A DNA stretch of 64,000 bases from Candidatus Nanopelagicales bacterium (GTDB lineage Bacteria; Actinomycetota; Actinomycetes; S36-B12), in contig JABAYF010000001.1 of NCBI GenBank assembly GCA_018609125.1, positions 28,199 to 92,198 on the forward strand. The letters run 5' to 3'. The notes beneath the pieces are model-generated. The model saw only the letters and a list, made by a program, of their open reading frames with translations, had not been told where the DNA came from and made no database searches. The position numbers were made by a program, and so were the translations under genes. Each line of letters begins with the position of its first letter. Position 1 is the first letter of the stretch. This document shows positions 46,503-57,380 of this stretch, piece by piece.

Positions 46503-48158
46503 TCACTCGACCCCGATAATCAGTGGCCAAAGTGGTTGTCCTGCATCAATAACCACTACATCAAGCGATGGTTGCTGACTGATCGCCTCGGCTCGAGCCT
46601 CCTCAATAAGTTCTTTTGTGGCCTCCTGGCCAGCCAGAAGTGTGACTAATTCGCCACCGGTCGACAACAGTCGGTGGAGTATGGCACCAACGACAACTTC
46701 GGGCTGAGTACCCACTTCAACAACGTCGCCGGCCACAACCCCCAACACGTCACCAACCCGACACAAACCTGCCGACGTCATGGCATCCTTAGTTGCAACG
46801 GTAATGGCCCCGTAGCGCGTCGCCCGCGACGCATCAGCCATGGCGACGACAACATCGTCAAACGATGCCGACAACTCAGCAACCGCAACCGCCGCAAGTG
46901 TTTGAACCACGCTGCGCGTAGGAATCACGCTGGCTCTTACTCCGGTGACCCTGGCCTGCTCAGCAGCGATTTCGGCCACCTTGATCGTGTCCGAATCACT
47001 GGGCAGGATGATGACCTCAGCCGCATTCGTCGCCGCAATAGCTCGAATGATCTCTCCCGTGGAGGGCCTGCGTCCCGGTTGCGCCGGCAGCACCTGAACA
47101 CCGACATCGCTGAGCAAACTCGCCACGCCAGGGCCGTGCACGACCGCTACGATGCATCGATCGCGTGTCGGGGTCGGGGGAATTTGGGCCGACTCCTGCA
47201 AATAGGTGATGCGTAATCTTTGGGGCACGACGTAGTCAAGGATCGATTCGACCGCGGCGCCGGGATCGTCTACATGGACGTGCACGCTCCACAGGTCAGG
47301 ACCACCGGTGACCACGAGTGAGTCGCCCTGACCGTCGAGGGTGTCGCGCAGGTTTTCCACGACCTGCGCGGAGCCTGCACACACAAACATTACCTCGTAG
47401 TCACCGGTCGTTGAAGTTTTCGCATTCGAAGTACCCGGCTCGTGGGTTGCGTGATCGCTGTTTTCGACCACGGTCCTGGCCTTAATCGGCGGCCCGGTAC
47501 GTCGGATGCCGGTGACCACGTCGATGAGAGCGTCGTAAACAACAACCAAGCCCTGTGCGCCCGCGTCGACCACGTCGGCATTGCGTAGAGCGAGGAGCTG
47601 GTCGGTGGTGCGCGCGAGAGCGTCATGCATGTGCGAGGAAATCGAAAGCAGATGACGCAGCAGCGATCGATCGTCCCGTGCTGACGGCGGCACCGAGGCG
47701 GCCTCCGCCGCCACACGGGCGACCGTCAAGATCGTGCCCTCCACAGGCCGAGATACCGCCGAGTAAGCGCGCGTGCTCGCGTTGGCCAGCGCCGTGTGTA
47801 CCGTTTCGATACTCAATGAAGCACCATCGGTCGTGTCGAGGAAGCTGTCGACGATGCCCCGGAGAATTTCAGCCAGGATGACCCCTGAGTTGCCGCGGGC
47901 ACCCCAGATGGCCGCCTCAGCGACCACCCCGGATGCCTCAGCCAAGGAGGCCGTGTCCGGCAGAGCACTGATGGCCTCATAGCAGGCTTCGACGGTGAGG
48001 AACATATTGGTGCCGGTATCACCGTCGGCAATCGGGAAAACGTTGAGAGAATCGATGGCCTCCCTGGAATATTCGAGGGCATTGAGGGACGCGCCCAGCC
48101 ACGCCCGCAGCGAAGCGGTCGTCACAGGGGCCGATACGGCCACCGGCTGTGAATCCAC
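46503..48158 (-). CDS. DAK2/DhaL-domain protein, FakA-like
   Basis: This 551-aa protein has an N-terminal DhaL kinase domain with the ADP-Mg motif FPIADGDTGTNM (about residues 41-52) and WGARGNSGVI, a middle region of DegV-like strands, and a C-terminal segment ending in IDAGQPLWPLIIGVE. In Firmicutes FakA phosphorylates fatty acids with FakB/DegV partners. Actinobacterial proteins of this type lie just before recG, but their reaction is unproven. Its ATG is at 48158 and its promoter should lie in the 241-nt divergent interval to rpmB. Confidence 0.86.
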   Translation of the reverse strand: MDSQPVAVSAPVTTASLRAWLGASLNALEYSREAIDSLNVFPIADGDTGTNMFLTVEACYEAISALPDTASLAEASGVVAEAAIWGARGNSGVILAEILRGIVDSFLDTTDGASLSIETVHTALANASTRAYSAVSRPVEGTILTVARVAAEAASVPPSARDDRSLLRHLLSISSHMHDALARTTDQLLALRNADVVDAGAQGLVVVYDALIDVVTGIRRTGPPIKARTVVENSDHATHEPGTSNAKTSTTGDYEVMFVCAGSAQVVENLRDTLDGQGDSLVVTGGPDLWSVHVHVDDPGAAVESILDYVVPQRLRITYLQESAQIPPTPTRDRCIVAVVHGPGVASLLSDVGVQVLPAQPGRRPSTGEIIRAIAATNAAEVIILPSDSDTIKVAEIAAEQARVTGVRASVIPTRSVVQTLAAVAVAELSASFDDVVVAMADASRATRYGAITVATKDAMTSAGLCRVGDVLGVVAGDVVEVGTQPEVVVGAILHRLLSTGGELVTLLAGQEATKELIEEARAEAISQQPSLDVVVIDAGQPLWPLIIGVE

Positions 48159-48399
48159 CCCCGCCTCCTTAGATCAGTGGCAGGCTCGCTTCACCCGCCT
48201 CGTCGGGCTTGCGGCGCCCATCGGAACACCTACGCAACCCCCACCGTAGCGAGGCGCACCCGGCTAGGCCCACCCGCAGTTTGATCAGCGCGCATCCCCT
48301 CGGCTATCCTGACCTGTCGGTACATCTTCATGATCACTCGTGGCAGATGTCACCACTCACCCTCCCGCCAAATGGCGGCATCGACTCAAGGAGTTCACC

Positions 48400-48588
48400 G
48401 TGGCGGCCAACTGTGATGTCTGCGGCAAAGGCCCAGGTTTCGGCAATAGCATTTCTCACTCCCATCGCCGGACACCGCGTCGCTGGAATCCCAATATCCA
48501 AACAGTGCGAGCAATGGTGGGTCGAACCCCAAAGCGCCTCAATGTGTGCACCTCGTGCATCAAGGCCGGAAAAGTAACTCGCGCCTAA
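48400..48588 (+). CDS. rpmB: 50S ribosomal protein L28
   Basis: This 62-aa protein has [20 protein letters not shown] at the start and CTSC near the end, a four-cysteine zinc-binding L28. GTG at 48400 was chosen because AAGGAG lies 7 nt upstream; an earlier in-frame ATG at 48340 would add 20 unrelated residues. Its TAA shares bases with the TAG of the convergent Trp-associated gene (ctaa at 48585-48588). It is divergent from the DAK2-recG unit; the 241-nt interval between them should carry both promoters, but I cannot place them. Confidence 0.94.
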   Translation: MAANCDVCGKGPGFGNSISHSHRRTPRRWNPNIQTVRAMVGRTPKRLNVCTSCIKAGKVTRA

Positions 48589-49193
48589 TTCCGCTCAGCC
48601 TCGGTCGGATCGATGCCCTCATCTAGGGCATCCCAGACCTCGGCCGCTGTTGCTGGACCCGACGTCACAGCGGCACCTGCGGCGCCTGCTCGTTCATAGC
48701 GTTTACCTACATGCGGCCAGGAACGGCCACGAAGCATCACCATCATTCCGGCGGTGACCACCGCGATTCCGCTGAGAGCAGCTACCAGCCACCACGCGTT
48801 GGTCTGCACCGACGCAGCGACGGCAGAGTCGAGAGCCGCCGACACGAGGGCGTCTCGAGTGAAGATGAAGGTGAATCCAGCAACTCCTGCCGTTGCGCCG
48901 GCAACGACCGTGATGGCACCCACGATGGATCGACCCCACGTACGAGTCGCCAGCACTCCGGCCACAGCGGTTAGGGCTACCCAGCCGGCTGCGCTGCCGA
49001 AACCGATGAGATTTTGCCCGGTAAAACTCACCTGGGTCGTGGGCGTGGGCTCGCCTTCAAACACCGGCACGGTCGCGCTCACCCAAGCCGCTCCATAGGA
49101 GACCACGAGACCGACAGCGCCCATGGTGAGCAACATCAACATGAGTCCGTATTCGCGTCCGCGTGAACTCTTCTCGGTCTGGACCAAAGTCAT
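48585..49193 (-). CDS. Trp biosynthesis-associated membrane protein (Trp_oprn_chp family)
   Basis: This 202-aa membrane protein has about four helices (around residues 17-36, 62-80, 92-112 and 133-153) and a polar C-terminal tail. It belongs to the family found after trpE in actinobacteria; the function is unknown. ATG at 49193 overlaps the trpE stop as ATGA, which sets the start. It is the last gene of the his-trpE run; no trpC follows. Confidence 0.83.
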   Translation of the reverse strand: MTLVQTEKSSRGREYGLMLMLLTMGAVGLVVSYGAAWVSATVPVFEGEPTPTTQVSFTGQNLIGFGSAAGWVALTAVAGVLATRTWGRSIVGAITVVAGATAGVAGFTFIFTRDALVSAALDSAVAASVQTNAWWLVAALSGIAVVTAGMMVMLRGRSWPHVGKRYERAGAAGAAVTSGPATAAEVWDALDEGIDPTEAERN

Positions 49194-50782
49194 GGGCGCG
49201 CCCCGACCACGGCGTGTGGAGAGTTGGCGTGTAGCGAGTTGGTCTGCAACGAGTTGGCCATGGCAACGGCCCGAAGAACAGCGGCGGCTTTGGCTTGGCA
49301 TTCTTCATGCTCGGCCACCGGGTTGGAGTCAGCAACGATCCCGGCTCCAGCCTGGACAAATGCTCGTCCATCTCTCACCACCGCGGTGCGAATTGCGATA
49401 GCGGTATCTAGATCACCAGCAAAATCCAAGTAGCCAACGCACCCTCCGTACAAGCCTCGACGCGTGGGCTCTAACTCGTCGATGATGGCCATGGCACGAG
49501 GTTTCGGTGCCCCCGAAAGCGTGCCCGCCGGAAACGTCGCACGAAGAGCCTCAAAAGCGCGCTGACCCGCGGCTAAGTCCCCCGTCACGGTTGATACCAG
49601 GTGCATGACATGGGAATAGCGTTCGACCTGCATGAATTGAACTACCTCCACCGAGCCCGGATCACATACTCGTCCGAGATCATTTCGAGCCAGATCGACC
49701 AGCATGATGTGCTCGGCCCGCTCCTTAGTATCTGCGAGAAGATCCTGAGCCAGCGTTTCATCCTCCTGCGGTGCAGCACCTCGAGGGCGAGTTCCAGCAA
49801 TCGGGTGGACGGTGCAGTGCCCCTCGTTGACGGTCACCAGTGCCTCCGGTGACGAACCAACAATATCGAAAGCGGTCACCGCATTTTCAAGCGACGATGC
49901 GGGATCCGGTATCCGCATGAGGTACATGTACGGACTTGGATTGGTTGCGCGCAGCACCCGATAAACATCGAGAGCCGATGCCGTGCATTCAGCTTCAAAA
50001 CGTTGCGAAACAACGATTTGGAACGCCTCACCAGCTCGAATTTTCTCCTTCGCCACATGGACGGCCGCCATATATTCATCAGGCGAGGTGTCGTGACGGG
50101 GGTTGATTTCGGCATGAGCGTCAAAGGTTGACACTGTTGACGATGCCGCGGTGTGCAGAGCCGATTCCATGTGGTCTAGTCGTGCACAGGCGTCGTCGTA
50201 TGCCTCATCGACTCGCTCATTTGTTGCGTCATAATTGATGGCGTTAGCTATCAACGTCACCGTGGCATCGACATGATCTAGAACAGCCAAATCGCAGGCG
50301 AGCAAAAAACCCACATCGGGGATCATGAGGTCGTCGGGGTTGTTATCGGGCACCCGCTCCCAACGGCGAACGGCGTCGTAGCTGATGTAGCCGACCATTC
50401 CGCCGGTAAGCGGAGGTAGCCCGGAAAGTCGAGGGGTATGCAAAAGTGCCACGATGTCGCGTAGCGCGACCAGCGGGTCGCCACCGTGCGTTGCACCCGC
50501 CGGCGCATTTCCCCACCAGTGAGCCTGTCCATCTACCTCGCTGAGCATCGCGGTGCTTCTTACCCCGATAAAACTGTAGCGATTGAAAGATCGGCCCTGC
50601 TCTGCAGATTCGAGGAGAAAACTCCCCGCACGTTCTCCGGTGAGTTTGCGATAGAGCCCCACTGGTGTTTCACCATCGGCAAGGAATTTCCTCGTCACCG
50701 CAATCACGCGGCGGTCACGGGCCAGCGATTGAAAAGCGGGGAGATCCGGGGTGGTCGTACCGCTCAGCGAAGACTCAGTCAC
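49190..50782 (-). CDS. trpE: Anthranilate synthase component I
   Basis: TrpE makes anthranilate from chorismate with glutamine or ammonia, the first step of tryptophan synthesis. The 530-aa protein has the inhibitor-site LLES near the N-terminus, the chorismate-binding domain with [30 protein letters not shown] and [15 protein letters not shown] at 50782 overlaps the hisI stop by 8 nt; an upstream start would add 26 unrelated residues. The glutaminase subunit (TrpG) is not in the window. Confidence 0.94.
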   Translation of the reverse strand: MTESSLSGTTTPDLPAFQSLARDRRVIAVTRKFLADGETPVGLYRKLTGERAGSFLLESAEQGRSFNRYSFIGVRSTAMLSEVDGQAHWWGNAPAGATHGGDPLVALRDIVALLHTPRLSGLPPLTGGMVGYISYDAVRRWERVPDNNPDDLMIPDVGFLLACDLAVLDHVDATVTLIANAINYDATNERVDEAYDDACARLDHMESALHTAASSTVSTFDAHAEINPRHDTSPDEYMAAVHVAKEKIRAGEAFQIVVSQRFEAECTASALDVYRVLRATNPSPYMYLMRIPDPASSLENAVTAFDIVGSSPEALVTVNEGHCTVHPIAGTRPRGAAPQEDETLAQDLLADTKERAEHIMLVDLARNDLGRVCDPGSVEVVQFMQVERYSHVMHLVSTVTGDLAAGQRAFEALRATFPAGTLSGAPKPRAMAIIDELEPTRRGLYGGCVGYLDFAGDLDTAIAIRTAVVRDGRAFVQAGAGIVADSNPVAEHEECQAKAAAVLRAVAMANSLQTNSLHANSPHAVVGARP

Positions 50783-51125
50783 CCGGGCGCTCCAGCGGCA
50801 GGTCTCGATCGGTGAAGCAGGAGTGCGTGCCCGTGTGGCAAGCGGGTCCCACCTGGTCAACCTCGAGCAGAATCACATCGGCGTCGCAGTCCAGCCTGAT
50901 CCGGCGGACCGTTTGCCGGTGCCCAGAGGTTTCGCCCTTCACCCAATATTCCTGACGGCTACGCGACCAATACGTGGCCTCGCCACTGGCACGAGTGCGT
51001 CGCAGTGCTTCGACATCCATCCAGGCCATCATGAGCACCTCATGAGTTTCGCCATCTTGGGCGATGACCGGGATGAGGCCATCCGCGCCGAAGACCGGCG
51101 AAATTTCGCCTTGGCGGGCATTCAT
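50775..51125 (-). CDS. hisI: Phosphoribosyl-AMP cyclohydrolase
   Basis: This enzyme opens the purine ring of phosphoribosyl-AMP in histidine synthesis. The 116-aa cyclohydrolase-only form has the conserved [16 protein letters not shown] and the metal-site [10 protein letters not shown] and CHTGTHSCF. No HisE domain is fused, so HisE must be elsewhere. It overlaps hisF by 4 nt and trpE by 8 nt. Confidence 0.96.
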   Translation of the reverse strand: MNARQGEISPVFGADGLIPVIAQDGETHEVLMMAWMDVEALRRTRASGEATYWSRSRQEYWVKGETSGHRQTVRRIRLDCDADVILLEVDQVGPACHTGTHSCFTDRDLPLERPGD

Positions 51126-51934
51126 GGGGCCAGCAGGATCGGTAAAGAGTCCCGATCAACTGCACGCCTGATCGGATAGCCCGCTTCGGCAAGTACCGAC
51201 TTCACCTCACCGATGCTGACCTGGCCGAAGTGAAAGATGCTGGCGGCAAGCACGGCATCTGCACCCGCAGCCACCGCGGGTGGGCAGTGCGCGGCGCTAC
51301 CGGCTCCCCCACTGGCGATCAGCGGCACGTTAACGGCCGAGCGCACCAACCGGATCAACTCTAAATCGAAGCCATCACGCGTTCCGTCGGCATCCATGGA
51401 ATTCAACAAAATCTCACCCGCTCCGCGCTGCGCACCCTCCTGCGCCCAAGTCACCGCGTCGATTCCGGTACCTCGACGACCACCGTGGGTCGTGACCTCG
51501 AAGCCACTGGGCGTGGCGGCCGAGTCTGTGCAGCGGCGCGCGTCGACGCTGAGCACAACGCACTGCGCCCCAAAGCGCTGCGCGGCCTCGCTAATGAGTT
51601 CGGGCCGCTCGATTGCGGCGGTATTGACGCTGACCTTGTCAGCTCCGGCGCGCAGCAGTCGATCGAAGTCTTCGACGCTGCGCACTCCGCCGCCCACGGT
51701 GAGGGGGATAAAGACTTCCGCCGCCGTGCGACGCACAACATCAAGCATGGTTGCGCGATCACCACTGGATGCGGTGATGTCGAGGAAGATGAGTTCATCA
51801 GCTCCCTCAAGGTTGTAGCGGTCGGCAAGTTCAACGGGGTCGCCAGCGTCGCGGAGTCCTTGAAAGTTCACCCCTTTAACTACCCGACCCTGATCTACAT
51901 CAAGGCAGGGAATGACCCGTATCGACAGACTCAC
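51122..51934 (-). CDS. hisF: Imidazole glycerol phosphate synthase cyclase subunit HisF
   Basis: HisF closes the imidazole ring using ammonia from HisH. The 270-aa TIM barrel has catalytic Asp in [14 protein letters not shown] (about residue 12) and the second in [19 protein letters not shown] and IASGGAGSA carry the phosphate sites. ATGA overlaps at both ends bind it to hisA and hisI. Confidence 0.96.
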   Translation of the reverse strand: MSLSIRVIPCLDVDQGRVVKGVNFQGLRDAGDPVELADRYNLEGADELIFLDITASSGDRATMLDVVRRTAAEVFIPLTVGGGVRSVEDFDRLLRAGADKVSVNTAAIERPELISEAAQRFGAQCVVLSVDARRCTDSAATPSGFEVTTHGGRRGTGIDAVTWAQEGAQRGAGEILLNSMDADGTRDGFDLELIRLVRSAVNVPLIASGGAGSAAHCPPAVAAGADAVLAASIFHFGQVSIGEVKSVLAEAGYPIRRAVDRDSLPILLAP

Positions 51935-52716
51935 GGCTGCGGTGGACCCCAGAAGAACATGTCAAAACGAGGCTCGATGGCCGCGACAGCTTCGGGCAAC
52001 GTAAAGGCGCCCTCATAGAGTGCGCGGCCAATAATGGCACCTTCGATGCCATGCTCCACAAGTTCAACCAGCCGGTGCAGATCCTCCAGCCGAGAAATGC
52101 CACCGGAAGCAATGACAGGACGATCAGTGTGATGACAGACCTTTTTGAGTAGATGCAGGTTGGGGCCGTGCATCATGCCGTCTTTTTCGACGTCGGTCAC
52201 GATGTATCGCGCGCAGCCATCGGCATCAAGACGACTCAGCGTCTCGAAGAGGTCACCACCCTCGGTGGTCCAGCCACGCGCGGCCAGAGTGTGCCCTCGA
52301 ACGTCCAGGGATACCGCGACCTTGTCGCCATGTTGAGCAATGACCGAACGCACCCAGTCGGGGTTTTCCATGGCTGCGGTGCCCAGCACCACGCGGGTGG
52401 CGCCCGTTGCCAAAGCCGCAGCCAACGACTCGTCATCACGGATTCCCCCGGCTACTTCCACGTGAACCGACCCGCGAACGCTATGTACGACCCGCTTTAC
52501 GAGGTCGTGATTGTGGCCGCGACCGAAAGCTGCGTCTAAGTCGACCAGATGGATCCACGGCGCCCCCTGCTCGACCCAGTCGCGGGCCGCTGCGACGGGA
52601 TCACCAAAGTCAGTTTCGCTACCAGCTTCCCCCTGCTGCAATCGGACAGCGCGGCCATCTTGGATATCAACTGCGGGCAGGAGGGCGAAGGCAGGTTTCT
52701 GCGGTGAGGGAGCCAT
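51931..52716 (-). CDS. priA: Phosphoribosyl isomerase A (HisA/PriA, probably bifunctional HisA-TrpF)
   Basis: This 261-aa TIM barrel should perform the HisA step and possibly the TrpF step. PriA-type residues are visible: catalytic Asp in PAVDIQDG, Arg in [12 protein letters not shown], Asp in SLDVRG, the Arg/Trp pair in [11 protein letters not shown] and Asp in [12 protein letters not shown] and RGW-x3-GGDL are typical of actinobacterial PriA, which works in both pathways. No trpF is seen in the window. ATG at 52716 has only a weak ribosome site and removes a 133-residue false extension. Confidence 0.92.
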   Translation of the reverse strand: MAPSPQKPAFALLPAVDIQDGRAVRLQQGEAGSETDFGDPVAAARDWVEQGAPWIHLVDLDAAFGRGHNHDLVKRVVHSVRGSVHVEVAGGIRDDESLAAALATGATRVVLGTAAMENPDWVRSVIAQHGDKVAVSLDVRGHTLAARGWTTEGGDLFETLSRLDADGCARYIVTDVEKDGMMHGPNLHLLKKVCHHTDRPVIASGGISRLEDLHRLVELVEHGIEGAIIGRALYEGAFTLPEAVAAIEPRFDMFFWGPPQP

Positions 52717-52726
52717 AACCTGAAGC

Positions 52727-53362
52727 CTATCTGAGAGTGTCCAGCCAGTGACGCAGCAATTCCGCTCCGGCATCACCAGACTTCTCTGGATGAAACTGAG
52801 TAGCCCATAGAGGCCCATCCTCAACCCCAGCAACGAAGGGGGCTCCGTGTTCGGCCCAGGACACCGAGGCGGGGGTGCCACGATGTGCGGCATGCTGCGT
52901 CCATGTGAGAGCGGCGTAGGAATGAACGAAATAGAACCGCTCATCGTGCAGTCCATCGAACATGGCCGAATCGGTCGGGCTATCCACGGTGTTCCACCCC
53001 ATGTGGGGCACGGTTTTGGCCGGCAGCCCGACGACGTCACCCGGCCAGTGCCCGAGCCCAGCTGTGGTGATCCCGTGCTCAACGCCACGGTCGAAAAGCA
53101 CCTGCATCCCCACACAGATCCCCAGCACAGCCTGTCCGCCGGCCAACCGTCGGTCGATCATGCGCGGCGCCGAAACACTTTCCAAGCCCTGCATGCATGC
53201 CGCAAAAGCACCGACTCCGGGCACCACGAGTCCATCGGCTGCCAACGCCACGTCAATGTCGGAGGTCACGGTGACCTCACCGCCCACACGCGTCAATGCG
53301 CGGCTGGCCGAGAGCACATTCCCGGAGCCGTAGTCCAACACCACGACACGAGGTGATCTCAC
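52727..53362 (-). CDS. hisH: Imidazole glycerol phosphate synthase glutaminase subunit HisH
   Basis: This 211-aa class I glutaminase supplies ammonia to HisF. The nucleophile Cys is in [11 protein letters not shown] (about residue 83), and the His/Glu pair is in [10 protein letters not shown] near the end. PGVGAF is the oxyanion-side motif. GTG start overlaps the small membrane gene as GTGA. hisA follows after 10 nt. Confidence 0.96.
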   Translation of the reverse strand: MRSPRVVVLDYGSGNVLSASRALTRVGGEVTVTSDIDVALAADGLVVPGVGAFAACMQGLESVSAPRMIDRRLAGGQAVLGICVGMQVLFDRGVEHGITTAGLGHWPGDVVGLPAKTVPHMGWNTVDSPTDSAMFDGLHDERFYFVHSYAALTWTQHAAHRGTPASVSWAEHGAPFVAGVEDGPLWATQFHPEKSGDAGAELLRHWLDTLR

Positions 53363-53520
53363 TGGGGATTCCAGGCATACAACCCGCCACCGGCGATGGC
53401 CATCACCGACAGCACAATCATGATGATCATTGCGGGTCGTTTACCCTGGGAATACATTGAATACGCACCACCCGCGAGGAAAGCGCCAAGGCTTAATAGC
53501 AGGACAGGCAGCCAACTCAT
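53359..53520 (-). CDS. Small two-helix membrane protein of the his operon
   Basis: This 53-aa protein is almost entirely two hydrophobic helices (about residues 3-20 and 31-49) around a loop [10 protein letters not shown]. It lies between hisB and hisH, coupled to hisH by a 4-nt overlap. Small membrane proteins of this kind occur here in other actinobacterial his clusters, as far as I recall; the function is not known. The ribosome site is weak. Confidence 0.72.
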   Translation of the reverse strand: MSWLPVLLLSLGAFLAGGAYSMYSQGKRPAMIIMIVLSVMAIAGGGLYAWNPQ

Positions 53521-53527
53521 TTCTGGC

Positions 53528-54133
53528 TCACACAGAGTCTTGCGATGACAGGGTGCCCTTGGTGGAGGGAACACCATGGACCCGCGAGTCAAGGGCCACA
53601 GCATCGCGCAGCGCACGAGCGAAGGACTTAAATTGGGCCTCCACCACATGGTGGGCATTACGACCGCTAATCACCCGAATGTGCAGGGTTATCTGCGCTG
53701 TGGCCACGAAGGATTCGAAAATGTGGCGCGTCAGCGTTGTGTCGTAGGAGCCAATGAGTTCAACGATCTCAGGTTCTTCATGCACCAGGTAGGGTCGACC
53801 GGATAGGTCAACAGCACATTGGGACAGGGTTTCGTCCAGCGGTACCAGCGCATCGCCGTATCGACGCGTACCGGCGGCATCGCCTAGAGCTTCCCGGAAC
53901 GCTGTGCCCAGCGCGAGTGTGGTGTCCTCAACCGTGTGATGGGCATCGACTTCAAGATCACCCACAGTTTTTACGGTGAGGTCGAATCCGCCGTGCTTAC
54001 CCAGTTGAGCCAGCATGTGGTCGAAGAAGGGCACACCGGTCGAAACCTCGGTCTGACCGGTGCCATCGAGATCGATCGAAACGCTCACGCTGCTCTCTTT
54101 CGTAGAGCGATCCACGCGTCCGGTGCGAGTCAT
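53528..54133 (-). CDS. hisB: Imidazoleglycerol-phosphate dehydratase
   Basis: This 201-aa, monofunctional dehydratase carries two metal-binding HHxxE motifs (DAHHTVED and NAHHVVEAQ) and the N-terminal [15 protein letters not shown]. No phosphatase domain is fused, so HolPase is a separate gene as in other actinobacteria. hisC lies 55 nt upstream. Confidence 0.96.
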   Translation of the reverse strand: MTRTGRVDRSTKESSVSVSIDLDGTGQTEVSTGVPFFDHMLAQLGKHGGFDLTVKTVGDLEVDAHHTVEDTTLALGTAFREALGDAAGTRRYGDALVPLDETLSQCAVDLSGRPYLVHEEPEIVELIGSYDTTLTRHIFESFVATAQITLHIRVISGRNAHHVVEAQFKSFARALRDAVALDSRVHGVPSTKGTLSSQDSV

Positions 54134-54188
54134 TAGCTGATCCCTTCATCGATAACGGGTGCCATTTCTGTTCCCTGATCTTGCCCGA

Positions 54189-55292
54189 TCACACGGTGGC
54201 TTTCAGCAGCGCCTGACGAAACGCCTCATTTTCAGACGGCGTCCCGATACTGACTCGCAACCAGCCGTCGAGTGCCACCTCTCGGATCAATACCCCCTGG
54301 GCAAGCAGTCGCTTCCACACCGCGTGGGCATCTGGGAATTTACCAAACAGAATAAAGTTCGCATCTGAGTCCACGGCGGTGAATCCGCTTTCACGGAGCC
54401 ACAGCACGAGGCGGTCTCTCTCACTACGAAGGACATCTACCTGACCGAGCAGTTCCGCACGGTGAGCAAGGGCGACTTCGGCCAACACCTGGCTCGTCCT
54501 CGACAGATGATAGGGCAGTCGAACCAGTTGCACTGCATCAATAATTGCTGGGTCTGCAATGGCATAGCCAAGGCGGCCGCCAGCGAAAGCGAATGCCTTG
54601 CTCATCGTGCGCGTAACGATCAAGTTGGGGTGTGTTGCCAATAATTGCAGCGCGCTCGGAGTGCCAACTCGGCGAAACTCTGCGTATGCCTCATCGACAA
54701 TCACAAGTCCGACAAAGGAAGCACACACCCGATCAACGACGTCGATGGGTAGTGCCGTCCCAGTTGGATTATTGGGTGACGTCAAGACCACAAGGTCCGG
54801 CGAGTGCTCTTCGATCGCTTTCATGATGGTGTCGAAGGTGACGGTGAAGTCAGGTTGTCTGGGCACCACAACAAAACCCGTGTGTGAATCACGGGCGTAC
54901 TGCTCATACATTGAGTACGTCGGGGCAAAGGTGAGGACGAGGCGTTCGGGGCCACCGAAGGTGCTGAACAGTTGGGCCATCACCTCATTGGAGCCATTAG
55001 CAGGCCACACCCCGTTCGCCGTCACCTCAGCCGCTGACTCATCGCGCAGATAGCCTGAAATCGCTATCCGCAAACTGATCGCATCTCGGTCGGGATAGCG
55101 GTTGAGCGCGCCAGCTTCAGCAGTAATGGCAGCACCCATATCCGCCGCTAATTCAACGGAGGGCCCAAAGGGATTCTCGTTGGTATTGAGGCAGATGGGT
55201 ACGTCAATCTGCGGTGCACCATAGGCGTGCTGCCCCTGCAGGTCGTGGCGAACCGGCGGCCATGCTCGGGACTCAGAATCAGTTGTGACCAC
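54189..55292 (-). CDS. hisC: Histidinol-phosphate aminotransferase
   Basis: This PLP enzyme of 368 aa (fold type I) transfers an amino group to imidazole-acetol phosphate. Motifs are [19 protein letters not shown], the cofactor Asp in [11 protein letters not shown] and the Schiff-base Lys in [18 protein letters not shown] at 55292 overlaps hisD by 14 nt and gives a family-like N-terminus; the start is not certain because upstream signals are weak. Confidence 0.94.
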   Translation of the reverse strand: MVTTDSESRAWPPVRHDLQGQHAYGAPQIDVPICLNTNENPFGPSVELAADMGAAITAEAGALNRYPDRDAISLRIAISGYLRDESAAEVTANGVWPANGSNEVMAQLFSTFGGPERLVLTFAPTYSMYEQYARDSHTGFVVVPRQPDFTVTFDTIMKAIEEHSPDLVVLTSPNNPTGTALPIDVVDRVCASFVGLVIVDEAYAEFRRVGTPSALQLLATHPNLIVTRTMSKAFAFAGGRLGYAIADPAIIDAVQLVRLPYHLSRTSQVLAEVALAHRAELLGQVDVLRSERDRLVLWLRESGFTAVDSDANFILFGKFPDAHAVWKRLLAQGVLIREVALDGWLRVSIGTPSENEAFRQALLKATV

Positions 55293-56628
55293 TGCGTGCT
55301 CGCCGGATAGTGATCGCCTCAGCATGGCCGGGAAGGTCTTCGGCGTGGGCAAGAGTGACCACGTGTTCAGCAACATCGGCTAATGCATGCTCGTCGTAGT
55401 CAACGATATGAATGCCGCGCAGAAAAGTTTGAACAGATAAGCCGGAGGAATGTGTTGCGCTGCCCCCGGTGGGGAGCACGTGGTTGGAGCCGGCACAGTA
55501 GTCACCGAGAGAAACCGGTGCGTATCCCCCGACAAAAATGGCACCGGCATTACGCACCCGCATGGCCACTTCGCGGGAATCGCGGGTATGAATCTCTAGG
55601 TGCTCAGCAGCGTAGGCATCAATCAGCGCCAGCCCTGCATCTAGATCATCAACGAGCACAATTCCACTTTGGCTGCCCGATAGTGCTTCGGTAATCCGCT
55701 CGACATGTTTAGTTCGGGCTACCTGGCTACGAACCTGCTCCTGGACGGCGGCGGCAAGCTCGGCCGACGTCGTGACAAGCACCGCGGCGGCTACGACGTC
55801 GTGCTCGGCTTGACTAATGAGATCGGCGGCCACGAACGCCGGATCAGCGCTGTCATCAGCCAGGATGGCTACCTCAGTAGGTCCCGCTTCGCTATCGATG
55901 GCGATGACACCCTTGAGCATGCGTTTGGCAGCGGTTACCCAGATGTTTCCCGGACCGGTAACCATGTCGACCGGATCACATCTGCGCCCTTGCCCGGTGG
56001 GGCTGCCTGGATCATCGGAACTATCCAAATCGGTGCCGTAGGCCAACATAGCTACCGCCTGAGCACCGCCAACGGAGTAGACCTCATCGATACCCAGAAG
56101 GCCGCAGGCGGCCAGAATCGTAGGGTGGGGAAGGTTGCCGCAATCGCGCTGGGGCGGGGAAACCACGCAGAGCGACGCCACACCGGCAATCTGGGCGGGA
56201 ACCACATTCATAATCACGCTGCTCGGGTACACCGCCCTTCCCCCAGGCACATAGAGCCCGACCCGTGCCATGGGCAACCAGCGCTCGGTGACGGTGCCCC
56301 CCGGCACGACAACCGTGGTCATGTCAACACGGCGCTGATCGATGTGAACCATGCGTACGCGCCGGATCGTCTCCTCCAACGCGAGTCTCACCTTGGGATC
56401 AAGCTCAGCCACCGCGCGTTCTATGGCCTCGGTGGGCACACGCAATGAAGCTGCCCTGGCCCCATCGAAGCGTTCGGTCCACTCGGCAACAGCAACCGCG
56501 CCACGCGCCTTGACATCGGCAATCACCGGCGCCACTGCCGCTGAGGCTTGTTCTACATCCATCGCCGCCCGGGGAAGAATTGAACGTGGGTCTTCGGTAC
56601 TTCCGCGCAGATCGATGTGACGCAGCAT
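55279..56628 (-). CDS. hisD: Histidinol dehydrogenase
   Basis: HisD performs the last two oxidations of histidine synthesis with zinc and NAD. The 449-aa protein has [39 protein letters not shown], and the active Glu/His region [13 protein letters not shown] at 56628 is preferred over an earlier start by 17 residues. It is first of the his operon and divergent from the LON-domain gene by only 29 nt. Confidence 0.96.
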   Translation of the reverse strand: MLRHIDLRGSTEDPRSILPRAAMDVEQASAAVAPVIADVKARGAVAVAEWTERFDGARAASLRVPTEAIERAVAELDPKVRLALEETIRRVRMVHIDQRRVDMTTVVVPGGTVTERWLPMARVGLYVPGGRAVYPSSVIMNVVPAQIAGVASLCVVSPPQRDCGNLPHPTILAACGLLGIDEVYSVGGAQAVAMLAYGTDLDSSDDPGSPTGQGRRCDPVDMVTGPGNIWVTAAKRMLKGVIAIDSEAGPTEVAILADDSADPAFVAADLISQAEHDVVAAAVLVTTSAELAAAVQEQVRSQVARTKHVERITEALSGSQSGIVLVDDLDAGLALIDAYAAEHLEIHTRDSREVAMRVRNAGAIFVGGYAPVSLGDYCAGSNHVLPTGGSATHSSGLSVQTFLRGIHIVDYDEHALADVAEHVVTLAHAEDLPGHAEAITIRRARSGHN

Positions 56629-56657
56629 GATATCCAGTGTAGGTCTAACCTGCTGTT
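56629..56657. promoter_or_regulatory. 29-nt divergent interval with two candidate leaderless promoters
   Basis: On the minus strand TACACT (56641-56636) lies 7 nt before the hisD ATG; on the plus strand TAACCT (56646-56651) lies 6 nt before the LON-gene GTG. Both spacings fit leaderless transcripts. -35 elements would lie inside or near the opposite gene. No ribosome sites are visible on either side. Confidence 0.42.
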
Positions 56658-57350
56658 GTGCCTGACAGTGAGACAGCAAGTAGCCGAGTTCTCCCTGTTT
56701 TCCCGCTGGGGTCTGTTCTCGTGCCCGGCCTGGTCATGCCACTACACATATTCGAGCCCCGGTACCGTCGCCTGGTCCAAGACCTGCTCGCCAAAGACGA
56801 AGAGGAACGCGAGTTCGTGGTTGTCGCAATCAGAGAGGGCCACGACGTTGGCGTCAATGGAGTGGACGCCTTCCACTCCGTGGGCACGGTGGCGTCCGTG
56901 CGCGAGGTGGACCCGCACGATGACGGCCGCTACGACATCGTCGCCGTAGGCACCGATCGCGTCGCGATTGAACAGGTCATTACCGACCTGCCCTACCTGC
57001 AGGCGCGCACGTCGATTGTCCTCGAACACCCCGGCGAGGCTGCTGAAATAGTGGCCGCACAGGTGCGGCGCACGTTCGCGGTTTATCGAGGCGCGCTATC
57101 CGGAGAAGAGGATCCAGACGCAACCGACTTTGCCGATGATTTACCCGAGGATCCTGGCGTTCTGTCCTATCTTGTCGCCGCCGCGATTGTGGCTGAGGTG
57201 TTGGACAAGCAAGAATTCTTGGAGATCCCCGATGATGCTCAACGATTGCGAAGTGAGCTGCGTCGGCTGCGCCAAGAAATCGCCATCATGTCCGCGCTGC
57301 CCTCACTACCGGCGGTCGACCTTCGCACCGCGACACCTTCACCCAATTAG
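56658..57350 (+). CDS. LON substrate-binding (PUA-like) domain protein
   Basis: This 230-aa protein has only the N-terminal domain of Lon protease. The signature [20 protein letters not shown] covers residues 12-31, followed by [13 protein letters not shown], then a helical half. No ATPase or protease domain follows. These proteins are common in actinobacteria with no proven function. GTG at 56658 follows a TAACCT box at a distance that suggests a leaderless mRNA. Its stop lies in the first of two 18-bp repeats. Confidence 0.84.
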   Translation: MPDSETASSRVLPVFPLGSVLVPGLVMPLHIFEPRYRRLVQDLLAKDEEEREFVVVAIREGHDVGVNGVDAFHSVGTVASVREVDPHDDGRYDIVAVGTDRVAIEQVITDLPYLQARTSIVLEHPGEAAEIVAAQVRRTFAVYRGALSGEEDPDATDFADDLPEDPGVLSYLVAAAIVAEVLDKQEFLEIPDDAQRLRSELRRLRQEIAIMSALPSLPAVDLRTATPSPN

Positions 57351-57380
57351 AATTCCCCTCTGAATTAGAATTCCCCTGTG
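57345..57380. repeat. 18-bp tandem duplication between the LON gene and ybaK
   Basis: Two adjacent copies of an 18-mer (AATTAGAATTCCCCT + CTG or GTG) differ at one base. The first copy (57345-57362) contains the LON-gene stop TAG. The second copy (57363-57380) ends in GTG, the start of ybaK, where the first copy has CTG. A tandem duplication followed by one change could have set the present ybaK start. Confidence 0.85.

Noticed and set aside
55705..56448. Plus-strand open frame of 247 codons opposite hisD
   Set aside because: hisD motifs on the minus strand are unmistakable; the antisense frame has no family features.
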